Made by a program: the position numbers and the translations under genes. Positions 39,388 to 50,414 of a stretch of DNA of 64,000 bases are shown one piece after another. Source of the stretch: Cristatella mucedo (Eukaryota; Bryozoa; Phylactolaemata; Cristatellidae); assembly GCA_009760855.2 (NCBI GenBank), contig WPIO01000027.1, positions 1,182,001 through 1,246,000 on the forward strand, written 5' to 3'. Below the pieces are notes generated by a model. That model did not search any database. It saw only the letters and a program-made list of their open reading frames with translations, and was not told the DNA's origin. Numbering within the stretch: position 1 is the first letter of the stretch; the number at the start of each line of letters is the position of its first letter.

Positions 39388-40348
39388 CTAAGCATCACTT
39401 AGAAAGGCAGCTGTTGCCCTGGGTCTTTGCTACAGTGACGCATTATTTGGTTTAACGGCAAGCCTGTTTACATACTATTTGCCGAATACATACTATTTAC
39501 ATGCTATTTGCTTGGTTCCAGGGTGAGCAGCGGATCTTCACGAACTTTCACCGGCAAGTATTCTGCTGGACGGACAGGTGGTTCGGTCTGACGATGGCCG
39601 ACATTCGAGCCATCGAAGATAAGACGAAGCATGATTTGGACGAGGTATGCTTTCCGATCGGCAGACAGACGACCTGCAAGCCCTTAGTGCAGCAACGTTG
39701 GCATTTGCAGTGCAGATGCCCTAGATGGTGCCCATGCATTGCTCTTGGCACTGCCGTTCGTCTTTGGCATAGAATACTAGGCACTATGTATACTGATTGG
39801 TGTGGGTGCCTTGCTGTAGTAACTGGCACACCAGCCGGTAATTCTGTCTGGGCCGATAGCCACGCACGTGACTTCTCTAGTAAGATCTCCAGAATCGAGT
39901 GAAAGTTTGCTTTGGAACAAGACACTCAGATTGCATACAGGCACGAGCAAGATATGCTGGCCCTGCCTAATTTTGGGGGTTTAGGTTTTCCAATTTATGA
40001 GTAACACTATGTTTGTCCTAACTAGTAGGTCGGTTGTAGTGTGATTAATTTAATTGGAAAAAGTTTGATGTTGTAAAGCGGCACCGTGAATGCTTACTTC
40101 GCATAATTGCAAGTCAGGCATACTTTACATGTGTGAAGACTTGCTTTACATTGCTGGTTGTCAGCAAGTCAGCCCTTTACATCCAACAGTGTGTAATGCT
40201 GTTGATCTTTCGTGTTTGGGCTGTTTATTGGACTGCTTAGCTTTTTGCTCAACTTCTAATGTGGCAAAACCGAATACTTTTTTTTCTTCGTTTGTCCCTG
40301 CGGCAGCTCATGAAGCAAGGTCAAGTCAAGGGTACAACAGCTGACTAA
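32289..40348 (+). CDS. PITPNA: Class I phosphatidylinositol transfer protein, copy 1 (complete, 10 exons)
   Basis: Cytosolic PITP exchanges phosphatidylinositol and phosphatidylcholine between membranes and supports phosphoinositide signalling. Exons: 32289-32308, 32741-32771, 33056-33219, 33656-33755, 35928-36005, 36805-36885, 37498-37575, 37688-37783, 39522-39644, 40307-40348. Each has GT-AG borders; the sum is 813 nt, 270 residues, like vertebrate PITP alpha. Landmarks: start [43 protein letters not shown] (Thr64 and Lys66 match the inositol contacts T59/K61), [16 protein letters not shown] (Glu91, Asn95 and Cys100 match E86/N90/C95), KTGRGPL, the membrane-inserting Trp pair in [33 protein letters not shown] and the C-terminal KGTTAD end. 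Five extra residues lie in the loop before GQYT. Start context CAACCATGG is strong. It is head-to-head with HAGH and duplicated downstream. Alpha versus beta type cannot be assigned. Confidence 0.95.
33314..33437. repeat. (CT)n microsatellite in PITP copy 1 intron 3
   Basis: About 120 bp of CT with CGGCCTC and GTCTC interruptions near the start. Confidence 0.95.
34818..35105 (-). mobile_element. LINE-A 3' end, reverse orientation
   Basis: In PITP intron 4. (TAA)n at 34818-34836, hairpin region (GGGCACTTTACATTTGCTGC), TGGTTAGTGGTAGCATGC and the ATGTGGACAAGATTTAAATA boundary. Old copy. Confidence 0.6.
36235..36470 (+). mobile_element. LINE-A 3' fragment
   Basis: In PITP intron 5. Coding remnant [18 protein letters not shown] (36250-36310), then a short 3' UTR, GTGCCTAGAAAGAGCTTTGG and an ATTATTATTTTG tail. 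Confidence 0.6.
37125..37222 (+). mobile_element. LINE-A/SINE-1 type tail with paired hairpin changes
   Basis: In PITP intron 6. GTAAAGTGCCTAGAAAGAGA, TTAAGTTCTCTTATGGCACT, then (ATT)n. The hairpin arms are AGTGCC and GGCACT, both changed relative to AGCGCC/GGCGCT, so pairing is kept. Confidence 0.6.
38240..38530 (+). mobile_element. LINE-B 3' UTR copy
   Basis: In PITP intron 8. CTGCTACGTCCATGCTGCTT, GAGATGAAGCCTGTTGGCTA, CCGAAAGCCACTCAAGCTTT and the GTGGCTTTGTGGAGTAACCT block, ending near GATGCATTGCAATGCATC. Parallel to 7800-8005. Confidence 0.65.
38535..38700 (-). mobile_element. SINE-2, reverse orientation
   Basis: Directly after the LINE-B copy: GATTAAACAGCCTCTTTTTG, GCTATCACCACCGCTAGCAG, GGAATCGAACCCACGACCTC. 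Nearly intact. A 17-base C-run follows at 38895-38911. Confidence 0.7.
39316..39384. repeat. (CT)n microsatellite in PITP copy 1 intron 8
   Basis: About 69 bp of uninterrupted CT. Confidence 0.95.
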
Positions 40349-41770
40349 CTCAAAATGGGACAAGTTGTAAACAGGTATGTGGAACTACCTAAAGTCTAAC
40401 GATCTCAGGCCAGGCTTGGCTAGGCTTTCCTTATGCCAATCTATGCTGCTGTGTTTTACAGATAAGCCATCTTACCTTTCTGGGCAGTATGCAAGCCGAC
40501 AGGCAACGCAGCAGAGGACAGTGGTCGCTCCTTGCCCTACTTCGTCAGTAGCCAATGCTGCAACAAAAGCATTGCGGTTAGCATCGTGAGACCGAATCTA
40601 CGGTTTCACTTGGACACTCCATTTAGCTATGTATTGTGCCTCGGGCTCTTCCCCCCACCCGGAGCATGCCGTGACACCCGTACAGGACCGTACGATGTTA
40701 CGTCATACCCACTCATTCAACGGATCGTAGTGCACTGTCCCAAAAGACGTGGACGATGTGATAGCCCAAGATTTGTTGCATCGTGATGAGAAGTGGCCTC
40801 GGTTGAGCTTGTGTAGTCTTTGTTTCTACCTGCCTTTGTGCCAGACTCGGTCCTGCACACGGACATGCGTCCGAGCGCGACAGTGCAGACAGCAGAATGC
40901 TGACAAGACGAGTCGTTCGTGTGGCTGCTGAGGTGCCGGCCATTACGCATGCCTTTCCATGTCTGTGCTTGCTCACGTGCTTGTGAAGTGTGCTGCTATT
41001 GAGAACACGTTATGCGTGGCAGCCCGCAACTGCGTTGGCCTGTCGGAGTGTGCAATGGCTCGTCTGCGGTGTTTTTGCAGCAGGCCCGAGCCCTTGACAC
41101 CTCCCTGAGTCGATCGACTGAGTATTAGGCCATTTTTCGGGGGGGGCGTGTGTGTATAGCACCCGTTCTGCCAGTCTCACTGCTTCGTTTGCTGCTGCTG
41201 CTGATTTAATATAAAAGCATGTATCACGGACAGTGGCGTGAGTGAGAAGAGCGAAAAGCGATCCGTGTGCGCGTGCTGCGAGAGTGTTGGGCACCAATAG
41301 CGTAACAGCAGCAGATTCCAGTGGCTGGTGGACTAGGATTTGCCGGTCGTTGGCATGGCACTGGCAGTCGGTGCACCAGTTTCAAGATTTTCGGCTAAAC
41401 GTTTATCGCTTGAATACCCTTTGTCTAATATTGCCTTTTTGGCTCTTCGAAATTTACGTTAGACCGGCTTTAGATTGCGACAAAGAAGCTTCTGTGCAGC
41501 AGCATCTGCTATTCTCTGAAGGCTCAAAGTGTCTCAGCTTAACAAGGTGCAGCTCTGGCCCGCAGGCCGCGCTCAACAATTCCCTGGTAGTGTTTGTGCC
41601 ATCGAGTCGACACGACCAATGGTGGTTCCATTGACGTCACGGCAGCATTGAATGTGCTCAATTACCTTCATGTAGTTACTTTTAGCAATCGGACAATGCG
41701 GGTAGTAGAAAGACATTCTGATTTCCAGCTCCAATGTAAGTAGTCGTCTGTAGCATCTAGAAACGAATTC
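40349..41770. other. PITP copy 1 3' flank, no further gene recognised
   Basis: Presumed 3' UTR then intergenic DNA. Overlapping frames of 60-130 codons on both strands (e.g. 40717-40976, 41242-41634) were examined; none resembles a known protein. Confidence 0.4.
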
Positions 41771-41774
41771 ACGA

Positions 41775-41945
41775 TAATTCATGTGTATAGCCTACTAAGA
41801 GAACTTAAATCTCCATTCAGGCACTTCACTTATGCCGTGTGGATCGAGCCCACGACCTCGGTCATCAAATGCATTCACTCCTAGAATTCACTTCCTTGAA
41901 CTTGGTTCGAGGCGAGCACCTTAACCACTAGGCCAAATCAGAGCG
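41775..41945 (-). mobile_element. SINE-1, reverse orientation
   Basis: GTGTATAGCCTACTAAGAGA (tail), GGATCGAGCCCACGACCTCG (B-box reversed), AGGCGAGCACCTTAACCACT and AGGCCAAATCAGAGC (A-box reversed). About 30 extra bases between the boxes. Confidence 0.6.
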
Positions 41946-42239
41946 GTCATGGTGACTGCACAGGCCAGAAGATTGACCTGCAGTAGCCGGGTGGTCTGCC
42001 CTTGTTCTCGATCCATTGGACCTGTGTCCTGCACTCTTGTGGTATTTCGGAGCTTGGTCTTTTGCCAACTATGATGATTGCTCCTAATAGAGAGTTCAGC
42101 CTTCTTGCTAGCTGTAGGCAACTGTGTGGCCTGCCTGGATATGACTTCAGTGGTGAGATCTTAGTGGATTATGCAGGGGGAAGTCGCTTTCCCATCTCTG
42201 TGTCAGACTGAATCAGCAGTGTGAAGGAGTTTAGTAAAG

Positions 42240-42545
42240 TATTGCTGATTCAACTGCCTCGTTTAAAAATTGGCAGAAGAGTTTTATCGGCAGCCAACCA
42301 GCTTGCAGTGGGCCATTGGGATTGCCTGCTTCATGACTCACGACTGAATCATTAAAGTTCGTACTTTATCTCTGGGCTTAGACCGGGTTCAAAGTAAGAG
42401 GCAGCTGATTCAACAGACACATTTAGTGCAGCAGAAGAATCTTAGCAGCATTCGCACATCTCCCAAGCAGTCGACAAGCACCTTATCCCTGGACAAAGTC
42501 TGCTGCTCAAGCCAATGGTCGGCGCCTTTGTTTTTAAGCTACCGT
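42240..42545 (-). mobile_element. Two eroded SINE-2 copies, reverse orientation
   Basis: The SINE-2 end signature appears twice: GCTGATTCAACTGCCTCGTT at 42245 and GCTGATTCAACAGACACATT at 42404. Each is followed by an xGCAGAAGA(G/A)T segment. B-box regions are barely recognisable. Confidence 0.4.
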
Positions 42546-43009
42546 AGTTAATTCACCTGTCTGAGGGAGTGAGTTTGATTCTCTCTCAGGAACCTACCGG
42601 TGGTAGTAGAAGTCTGTTGAACCTGTAGGCGGTTCGTTTCTGAGTCAGGTATGATACATTGCTTATTGGTATTGTCCCCTTAGTGTAATGAAGGTCGGGA
42701 TTGTATCGCAAAAGCCTGCTCGTCAGGTCAGCTTATGTCGCCTCGGTGAGGCTTTGTTAGTCTTTGACCTCGTGGCCTCGGCTCTTGAGGTCGCATGCGG
42801 TGAGCCTTCACTGTAGGGATCATCGCCTCTTAATACCTGCAATTTCCTTACTAACCCATGGCAGTTAAAAACATGGCACAGTCGAAGCGTTTGTATTGAC
42901 CTCATGTTCATTTTTTTGAAGGACGGTCTGAAAGAAAGTCAATTTTTGGAATATACCAATGTCAAATTCTACTGTATATAGGTGCACGGAGGTTAATCGA
43001 TAGTAATAC
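42546..43009. other. No feature recognised
   Basis: Intergenic, between SINE-2 relics and LINE-A relics. Confidence 0.4.
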
Positions 43010-43485
43010 TAATAATAAGAAATGTGTATAGCACCCTTGGAGAATTAAATCTCGTTCAAGGCATTTTACGTATGCTTCAAAGGAAGTATGTCAATTGGTT
43101 AGAGATAACTGTGCAGTGTCGGCATGCATAAGTGTGCAAAGGACAATTCACACTGATCAAACGCTGTGGGGAACAAAAGATTACTTTTTAGCTTTACATG
43201 TCGCGTCAGGGTGATACTGGGATATCAGTCATCAGTGAGAGTGAGTCTTTGGGAGCAGACAAACTGAAGGCACGGTCTCCAAAGGATTACAAGTTATTAG
43301 AGGCACGGCTAAACGACTTAAAATGATAATAATACATTTGTAAAACACCCTCAGAGAATGAATCTCTTTCTAGGCACTTTACAAATGCTGTATAGAAAAC
43401 ACCCGATGATTGATGGTAACAAGCAGCAGGTACATGCACACGAAGATGAATCACAAAGAACGACCAAATGCTGTAATAACCAGGT
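43010..43485 (-). mobile_element. Two LINE-A 3' relics in tandem, reverse orientation
   Basis: First tail at 43010-43310 (AGCACCCTTGGAGAATTAAA, CTTCAAAGGAAGTATG, coding remnant CACGGTCTCCAAAGGATTAC). A second tail starts at 43322 (TAATAATACATTTG, CTCAGAGAATGAATCTCTTT). Both are old. Confidence 0.55.
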
Positions 43486-43489
43486 GCAT

Positions 43490-43750
43490 TGTAAACTTCC
43501 TTATAATGTATTGTAATATATCTCCGTCTGTAACTCCACAAAGTCATTAAGACCATGTGGGTGTTACGCAGGAGAGTTTTGTATAGCCCACTCACAGCCT
43601 AAGCGGCATTCGGTAGCCAACAGACTTCGTCTCACGCAACAAAGAGAAAGTGGGAAGCATAGCAGAGTCAGGAGAGCAGTTGAGGTAGTGAGTAGCATAG
43701 AAGTAGCAGCTCAGGACCGCTGAAAAGCGATGAGCCATAGTCGGCAGTAT
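43490..43750 (-). mobile_element. LINE-B 3' UTR, reverse orientation
   Basis: Starts ATAATGTATTGTAATATATC (terminal repeat), then CTGTAACTCCACAAAGTCAT, GTGTTACGCAGGAGAGTTTT, CCTAAGCGGCATTCGGTAGC and GCTGAAAAGCGATGAGCCAT. It lies within LINE-A sequence that resumes at ~43755. Confidence 0.65.
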
Positions 43751-43754
43751 AAAT

Positions 43755-44265
43755 GTAATATGAGGGGACGTTGTGACGTGTGTCGGTAGTGAGTTCCCGG
43801 CTTTGGGAGCATACGAACTGAAGACGCGGTCTCCAACGTTTTAAGGTTCGTACGAGGTATACCGAAACGATTACATTCCGAAAAAGGGTGGTACTATTCT
43901 TCGCCTGGTTGGGTAGTACTAATAGGTAAGCTAGAGCCAGAGAATGGAGGGACCTAAAAGTAAGTGACAGGACCTTGAAGTCGATGCGTTGCTTGACTGG
44001 AAGCCAGTGCAAGTCGGCTGGAAGTGGTGTGAAGTAGCAGTTTCGACGCTCCCGAAAGACGACCATAACTGCAAAGTTTTGCACCAACTGTAAGCGCCTG
44101 ATTGCACAAGCAGGTAGACCACCAAGCAGAGAGTTACAGAAGTCAAGAAGGAATGTCATGAAGATCAGTATGCACCGATGTGGTATCCCTGTCTAAGCAA
44201 GCCCGAATTTTGACGCTTACGTAGCTGAAAGGCAGATTGCATAACTTTAAAAGTAAGCAAACTAC
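43755..44265 (-). mobile_element. LINE-A coding fragment, reverse orientation
   Basis: Minus-strand remnants [60 protein letters not shown] and a degraded FGDRVFSS segment. Frames break near 43900 and 44160. Confidence 0.65.
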
Positions 44266-44311
44266 AGACTATATAATGTAAGTCGCTAGCTGGAACTGTA
44301 GATATAATAAA

Positions 44312-44450
44312 GAAATGTTTAATTCATTTACATAGAGCCCTAAGAGAACATGATCTGTAGTCCGGTGCTTCAAATACGGGCAGGGCTCGGGCCCACGTCC
44401 TCGGTCGTTTTAAGGCGAGCACCTAACCTCCTTGACCAAACTAGGGCGAA
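44312..44450 (-). mobile_element. SINE-1, reverse orientation, old
   Basis: TTACATAGAGCCCTAAGAGA (tail), CAGGGCTCGGGCCCACGTCC (B-box reversed), GGCGAGCACCTAACCTCCTT (A-box side). Confidence 0.55.
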
Positions 44451-45729
44451 GGAAACAATAGGGAATCAGGCCCCACTGAGAGATTCTGGGAGCCGATCCA
44501 TGCAAGTGAGATCTGCCGTCAGTCAGCAGCTTCAGATTCAACTCTCAGAGCTCTCTCGTCTGCCTATATCTGTAAGCAATAGCTGCAAAAGCAGTCAGCA
44601 GCAGCTCACTCAGATTAAAGCGATACGACATAGAACGCGAAAGGCGTCGCAATAACTTGACACGTTCAACCAGGAAGTGGTAACCGAAAGTCTAGGCAGA
44701 AGCAGCTATCGCAGCTAATAATCCATATTTAGACTCGCACTGTCGGCTTGGACCGGAGAAACTCGCGCCCGAAGAAAGTCTTGGCAGACATGGAAGCAGA
44801 ACGCAGCATGCAGGCTCAACGCCTGGGAATGATAACTTTGGTAACAGATCCGCTAACCTCCCCGGTGGTTGCTAGGTTTCTGCGAGGGGGTCTTCGAGAG
44901 TTGTTTGAGTTTTATCGCGGGGGAGGGGAGGGGAGGGGTGCCTTCAGCAAGCAGCTCCCAATTGTACTCCACAGGGGGTATCCGCTTTTTCATCCTTATT
45001 TTCAGCATTTGGTCTTTACGATTTGTCTTTTGCGTGCATGTACCTGCTTACTACGCTTGCTGCTTGCAGATGCTACCACCAAACGTTTGGCAATGCCTTT
45101 TATGCAGCATCTATGTAGTGTCTGGGAGATATTCAGCTCTCCGAGAGCGCTATACAAATGTATCGTTATTACTATTCAATTGGGTTTAAATGGCCTGTGG
45201 CTTCAAGGTCGTTTTCTACAAAGGATGTAATATTTTCAAATGTGATCACATTTTTACAAAGATGCCATTAGAAGAAACTCTTTTTTAGACTAGTACAAAG
45301 AGCCTTACAGAGGGCCAGTCGAGGACCCGGAACTGCAGCCTCTCCTAAAATGGGGCACGCCGATTGTTTTAGAGAGGAACTCAAGAAACCTTTTCAGCGA
45401 TGCGTCTTCAGCGCACATATGTAGGGTCTGTTTCTAGACGTGGCTACCATTTTATGGAACTACCGTATTTGTATTTGGGAACTAAAGAGGCTTGCCAAGC
45501 AGTATTTTGGCTAGGCTGCTCCAGTGTTGCTAAATATAGAAAGACGCGTCAATAACACATCTACCACCGGGCCTTTCAGGTTTTTCAATAAATTGGGAGC
45601 ATTTGGAAGCAGATGCATCTGTTTTTGTTTTTTTCAAGCTAAGGATTGGATGTTGCATGACACCACAATTACTGTGGCTTCTGACTACGCCCAACCACGG
45701 TCTGACATTAGACTTGTGTAGGCATTTAG
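44451..45729. other. Mostly unrecognised; small LINE-type tail at 45090-45175
   Basis: A Ser/Gln-rich frame at 44350-44655 and G-runs near 44920-44940 do not point to a gene. At 45115-45175 GAGATATTCAGCTCTCCGAG plus AGCGCTATACAAATGTATCG is a remnant of the LINE-A/SINE-1 3' tail. Confidence 0.4.
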
Positions 45730-45960
45730 TTTTGGGAACTTACTCGATGCATATGAGACAACACGTCTGGCTTCATTAACTCTATCCTGACTAGACGCCT
45801 GCAGTCGATGCGGAGCTCGGCAACAAGTCTGCACTAAACGGCGTGACGTGACACTGCTTCTCAACGAATCGCACTGGCTCACCGTCAAGCAGCGTATCGA
45901 CTTCTGGGTTCTGTCACTCACTTTACGTCTCTTCATTTCCTTTCTCCGGCCTAGCTATAT
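45730..45960 (+). mobile_element. Very old LINE-A coding fragment
   Basis: The plus strand translates to scattered LINE-A blocks: SHWLTVKQRIDFWVLSLTLR near 45865-45930, preceded by a degraded CRALLSR/SAARLV segment. Stops throughout. Confidence 0.5.
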
Positions 45961-45964
45961 GAAA

Positions 45965-46775
45965 TACTGTAACCGAAACTAGGGGGTCGGCTATTTCTCG
46001 CCCAAGTACCACCCGACCCCTGCTACGCCACCCGCTCGACTTCGCCGTCACTGGGCTAGAACAAGACAGTTGGCTGTTCGATTAAACCTCTTTAAAACAG
46101 TATCGCATTCTCCAGCAATAACAGGGCAACTAAATCGAACTACTGGAGGCCCTAGGCACAGTAGGCTACGGGGTGACGTGGAAAACACCGAAGACAGCCT
46201 TCCAAATGGGACAGGACACTTTCGGACCGTAGCAATCTTAAAGGCAAACGGCGAGTCACAAAAAAACCAGCCAAGACGACATTGGCTGCAGTTATGGGAC
46301 TCACGAGCGAGGCAGAGAATGTCAGCTAGCCAAAAGCTCCAGCTCATGGAGAGGGCTACGAACAACATGCCACAGGGTAACGCAAAATATGCTAGCCATA
46401 GAAGCGAGATGATGATCTCCAGCCAACCGATGCTCGGGCAATGGATTCTCGTGGCCTTCTGCGGGTGGCCGCATCGTCGACGAACGCCAGCCATTCACCC
46501 GGATGCTGTGCTGAGCGACGCCAGAGCGCCAAATCCCACATCTCGGCCGCCAAAAACGTCTGGTCTCCAAAAGCCAACAGAAAGAGGTGTCATCGCACAT
46601 CCGGGCTAGCTCAAAGGTCAGGTTTGGGCCTAGTCAGTGACTCTTATGACATTGCAGCCATTGCAGGCCACCAAACTTCGCCTGGGTACATTTATTTGGG
46701 GAAAATTCTAAAATGGCCGTTCCTTTCGTACATATTGTCAGCATGCCCTAACGCAACAGTTGCGCTGCAATGTGG
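45965..46775. other. Intergenic; long open frames on both strands, unrecognised
   Basis: Around 46048-46609 one plus frame (179 codons) and one minus frame (148 codons) are open over the same bases. Neither has a recognised domain. The minus frame is Trp/Cys/Leu-rich with hydrophobic stretches, the plus frame Arg/Pro-rich, as expected of complementary readings of one GC-balanced segment. Confidence 0.3.
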
Positions 46776-46779
46776 CCGG

Positions 46780-46945
46780 GCTGGTTTGGCCCAGTGGTTA
46801 AGGTGCTCGCCCCGACCGAGGTCAAGGTGAATGTATTTGATGGCTGAGGTCGTGGGCTCAAGCCCCGCGGCACATACGAAACGCCTGAATAGAGATTCTC
46901 GAATAGAAGTTCTCTTAGATCGCTATACAAATTAATTATAAATTT
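46780..46945 (+). mobile_element. SINE-1, near full length
   Basis: GGCTGGTTTGGCCCAGTGGT (A-box), an extra AAGGTGAATGTATTTGATGG segment, CGTGGGCTCAAGCCCCGCGG (B-box), then GAAACGCCTGAATAGAGATT and TAGATCGCTATACAAATTAA. A short duplication GATTCTCGAATAGAAGTTCTC interrupts the hairpin loop. Confidence 0.65.
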
Positions 46946-47569
46946 ACATAAAACGCATACAAATTGAAATTATTTCCAGTAAACATTATTTATATAATTT
47001 TTATTATTCTAATTTATCATTATTATTGATATATTATTTATACATTATTTATATACTTATATTATTTATATAAACGCATATGTATGTGTGCGCGTGTATA
47101 CAATGCGTACTGAGAAATTTCAATTTTTATGCGTCTCGTGTAAAGTTATAGCCAGTGCTCACAGAGGCCGAGTGAGACTTTGGATTAGATTCCGCTTCCT
47201 CGCCGCCTATAAAACAAACCGTCGTCGGTAAATGCATTGTTTCGTACCCTGAGTAAGGTCGTATTTGAACTAATTGGCATCGATAACTGGAGGCGTGTTC
47301 GGCATTCAATTTGCTTAGCTGCCTTGCCTTTTGCACGGGCTATTTAAGGCTTGCTCACGCAGCTAACTTAACTACTGATTCGGATTCGCGAAGCATCATT
47401 CATGAACTGCTCATTTACGTGGTTCTGATCCTCGTAGTTGCAATCATTTCAGCCAGTTGTCGTCCAAACGCTCAGAATTGGCTACATAATTGACAAGACT
47501 GAATTTTATTAGACGTGATAAATCATGGTTTATTTTTTAAACAGATTAATGGTATACAACTGAGCCACT
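46946..47569. other. AT-rich, no feature recognised
   Basis: Contains a run of ATTATTTATAT-type simple sequence at 46980-47080. Nothing else recognised. Confidence 0.45.
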
Positions 47570-47614
47570 ACCGAATCAATGTAATGTATCTCCATCCGTA
47601 GCTACACAGAAAGG

Positions 47615-47775
47615 CTTAGCTGATTTAACAGGCTCATTTATGTGCGACAGAAGAGCCTCCACTGCTATCACCACCGCTTGCAGTAGGCGATATTGAATTG
47701 CTCACTGCAGCACTCGAACCCATGACCTGGGTAGTGAGAGCGAGCACCTTACCTCCTCGGCTTAGGCCCAGGGGC
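47615..47775 (-). mobile_element. SINE-2 inserted in LINE-B 3' UTR
   Basis: GCTGATTTAACAGGCTCATT, GCTATCACCACCGCTTGCAG, CACTCGAACCCATGACCTGG and the head AGCACCTTACCTCCTCGGCT. LINE-B sequence (ACAGAAAGGCT ... GTGTTACACAGGAG) lies on both sides. Confidence 0.65.
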
Positions 47776-48164
47776 ACTAAGCCACACGCCTAAATGTGTG
47801 TTACACAGGAGAATTTTTTTTTTATAGAGGACTCACTCAAAGCCTAAGCGGCTGTTGGTAGTCATTCGGTAGTCAGCAGATTTAATCTCACTCAACAAGG
47901 AGAAAGAGAAAAGCATGGCTGAATCAGCAGAGATAGTGAGTAGCATGGAAGTAGCAGCTCAGGACGGCTGGAAAAAACGTGCCACAGGCGGCATCCGGAG
48001 AGTAGATGTCGCTGAGTAAGAATTGTGCGAGTTCCACTTTCTAGGACATGTAGAGCAAAAGCTTCTTGCCAACCGTCTTTTGGCGGAGGAACGGAACAGC
48101 TAATTAATTGTTCATAGGGAACTTCAACTAATACGGTGTCATCTATTTATAGATTGAGCGTACC

Positions 48165-48325
48165 TTCGGCTACGAGCAGTGCTTATAGCAGCTAATTCCG
48201 CGACGACGTTACGTCGTTTGACGTAGAGCCAGCTCACTTACTTCTCGTCCTGCTACGTGCGCTTTGCACATAGCCGAAAGTGCCCCGGCTCTATGATCAA
48301 ACGACGGCTTATTAGCTGGGACCTT
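48165..48325. repeat. Short inverted-repeat (MITE-like) segment
   Basis: CGTCGTTTGACGTAGAGCC near 48210-48230 pairs with GGCTCTATGATCAAACGACG at 48290-48309. The outer parts also match (GCAGCTAATTCCGCG with the reverse complement of TTATTAGCTGG). The loop contains CTACGTGCGCTTTGCACATA. No coding. Confidence 0.4.
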
Positions 48326-48569
48326 AAGGAGGCTGAAAGTGATGCAGCAGTTCAGCTAGGTATGGAGGAGCCAAGCCGAGGCCAGCCTTGGGGGTCAGCG
48401 TAAGCTTACTCCGTATCCGTGATTAACGGGAAGCCGTCGATGATCCATCAGCAAAGGATACACTTCCAAACCACCTCTGGGATTTTTTAACTAGCTTTGC
48501 AGCCATAATCATCGCCAGCTGCACTGGCCTGTTGGTTGGCATTTTCGGTAGCCCAGCCAAAATGGATAT

Positions 48570-48770
48570 GCAATAATAATAATAATAATATTGCACTTGA
48601 TAAAGCGCCCTCAGAGAACTTAATCTCTTTCTAGGCGCTTTACATTTGCTGCAAAGTGATACGCAATAGAATAGTAAGTAAAATCATGCTTGAAAAACAA
48701 ACAAAATGAATAACATGGTTATGGGTTACATGCACTAAATCTAGACAAGACGGAGTCAGGGAGCTAGTTA
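48570..48770 (-). mobile_element. LINE-A 3' tail inside LINE-B
   Basis: (TAA)n at 48572-48590, TAAAGCGCCCTCAGAGAACT, TTTCTAGGCGCTTTACATTT (hairpin intact), ATAACATGGTTATGGGTTAC. Very short 5'-truncated copy. Confidence 0.7.
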
Positions 48771-50414
48771 ATTTTTTTTCTAAGCCACCGTGGTAAACTG
48801 TCCCTAATTTCAGGTAAGGATCGTGCGTAACGGTTAGCTATGGAGGCAGTCTCATTAATGAAACTTTCCAAATAAAGGCAGCTGGCAAAGATGGCACCTA
48901 AATTCCGAGCGCACACAGCAACAGTCGCACCAGCATCGCCTATTAGAAGAGCAAAAGTCTTCTAGTCCAGCAATACGCTTTGGGTGTCCTGTGAGTAGCA
49001 GTTCCGTTTTATCGTCGTTTAGTTTAAGGAAATTGGCCGACATCCAGGATCGAATGTCTGCAAGGCAAGCATTCAGTTTATCAGTCGCTGCAGCACATTC
49101 TGAGTGTTTACATGGCAAATAGAGGCGAGTACCGTCACCGTAAAAGTGACTGCAGATCTCATGAACCTGATGCACTTTTTCTTGAGGTTGAGTATAAATG
49201 GAGAGCAGCCAAGGACCGAGGACGGACCCACGTGGGACTCCATAGGTGATTGGTCTGGTGCACGAGACGTTCCTACCGCACGACACAGATTGAAAACGAT
49301 CTGACAAGTACGGTTTGAACCAGGCCAGTGCCTTGTCTGGCAGACTGATAGTTGTTCCCAATCGTTCAAGTAGTATGATCAATAGTGTCGAAGGCAGCTG
49401 ATATATTCAGCAGCGCTAGGGCAGTGACACTCCCGTAATCTTTGCAACATTGGTGGGCATTGGTTACACAGAGAACATTTTCAGTGGAGTGGTATCGCTT
49501 GAATCGACAGACATTTTTCTGACAGTTCATTATTTTCGATGTATGCTACAAGCTGCTTAGCGACAACAATCTTCGACAAAAAACGAAGAAGGGAAACTTG
49601 ACGATAGTTTGCTGGGACCTGTGACTTTAATCCGTGCTTTTTAAGCATAGACCTAATGATGGCCGATTCGAAGGACTTGGATGCAATCCCGTTTTCCAGA
49701 AAATCATTGAAAATCTCAGTTATGGCTGAGCTAAGTTTGTCGGCCAGTGATGACCGCAGAGGGGATGGTATTAGTTTATTAGGAGACGAGCTCATTTTTT
49801 TTATTAATGTAGCCACATCACAAGCAGAAACCTCAGAAAATCTCTTAAGGAAGGTCACTTGTTGTGGCTCAACAATAGTATTCTATAATTTCATGTTCGA
49901 GACATTACGGGCTCACCTAGCTGCGGTATTTATCGTCTGTAACCATTTTTCAATGGGGCTACGAATTTAAATGAAGCCCCATTCGATTTTCCATTAAAAC
50001 CAATGCCCTGTTTTATGCCACCGTCGGGCCAACCCAATCCAGTGGCGCCCAGCTACCACGAACCGAACAGAGATTACCAAACTCCCAATTAGCGGAGGGC
50101 GACACACTCAAATTGCAAATAGGAATCCGTTTTACACGCGATCGGCATGCACATAATTTTCGGCGGTTGTGCTAATATCGACCACCGACATACTACAGGA
50201 TATCCAATTATCACGCACACTGTACCGGCTGACACCGAAAGAGTAAAAGTGAGTGTGTCTACGGCGGTTAGCCCTCGAGTGCACAGAATCTCCATCCTTG
50301 CCCTTGATACAGCTCCCCCATAAATTGAGATGACCTTGGCCCTGAAGAACGTAGCAAGAGCGGCATCGCATTGTACCTGCAGTTGAGTATCTGCTGCATT
50401 ATCATCATTATTAT

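Larger units (their letters stand above)
47570..49930 (-). mobile_element. LINE-B, longest copy, with nested inserts
   Basis: Reverse orientation. 3' UTR at 47575-48050 (GTAATGTATCTCCATCCGTA; CCTAAGCGGCTGTTGGTAGT) is split by a SINE-2. Coding remnant around 48330-48400. RT region at 48855-49382 reads TISLPDKALAWFKPYLSDRF, YGVPRGSVLGPWLLSIYTQP, FYGDGTRLYLP and FLKLNDDKTELLLTGHP. An upstream RT part at 49481-49858 reads FNDFLENGIASKSFESAIIR and VSLLRFLSKIVVAKQLVAYI. The catalytic box is YGDG, not YADD, and frames are broken, so it is inactive. A LINE-A tail (48570-48770) sits inside. Confidence 0.7.

Noticed and set aside
46048-46609. A gene from the 179-codon plus or 148-codon minus frame.
   Set aside because: Both frames cover the same bases, neither resembles a known family, and no splice or promoter support was seen.
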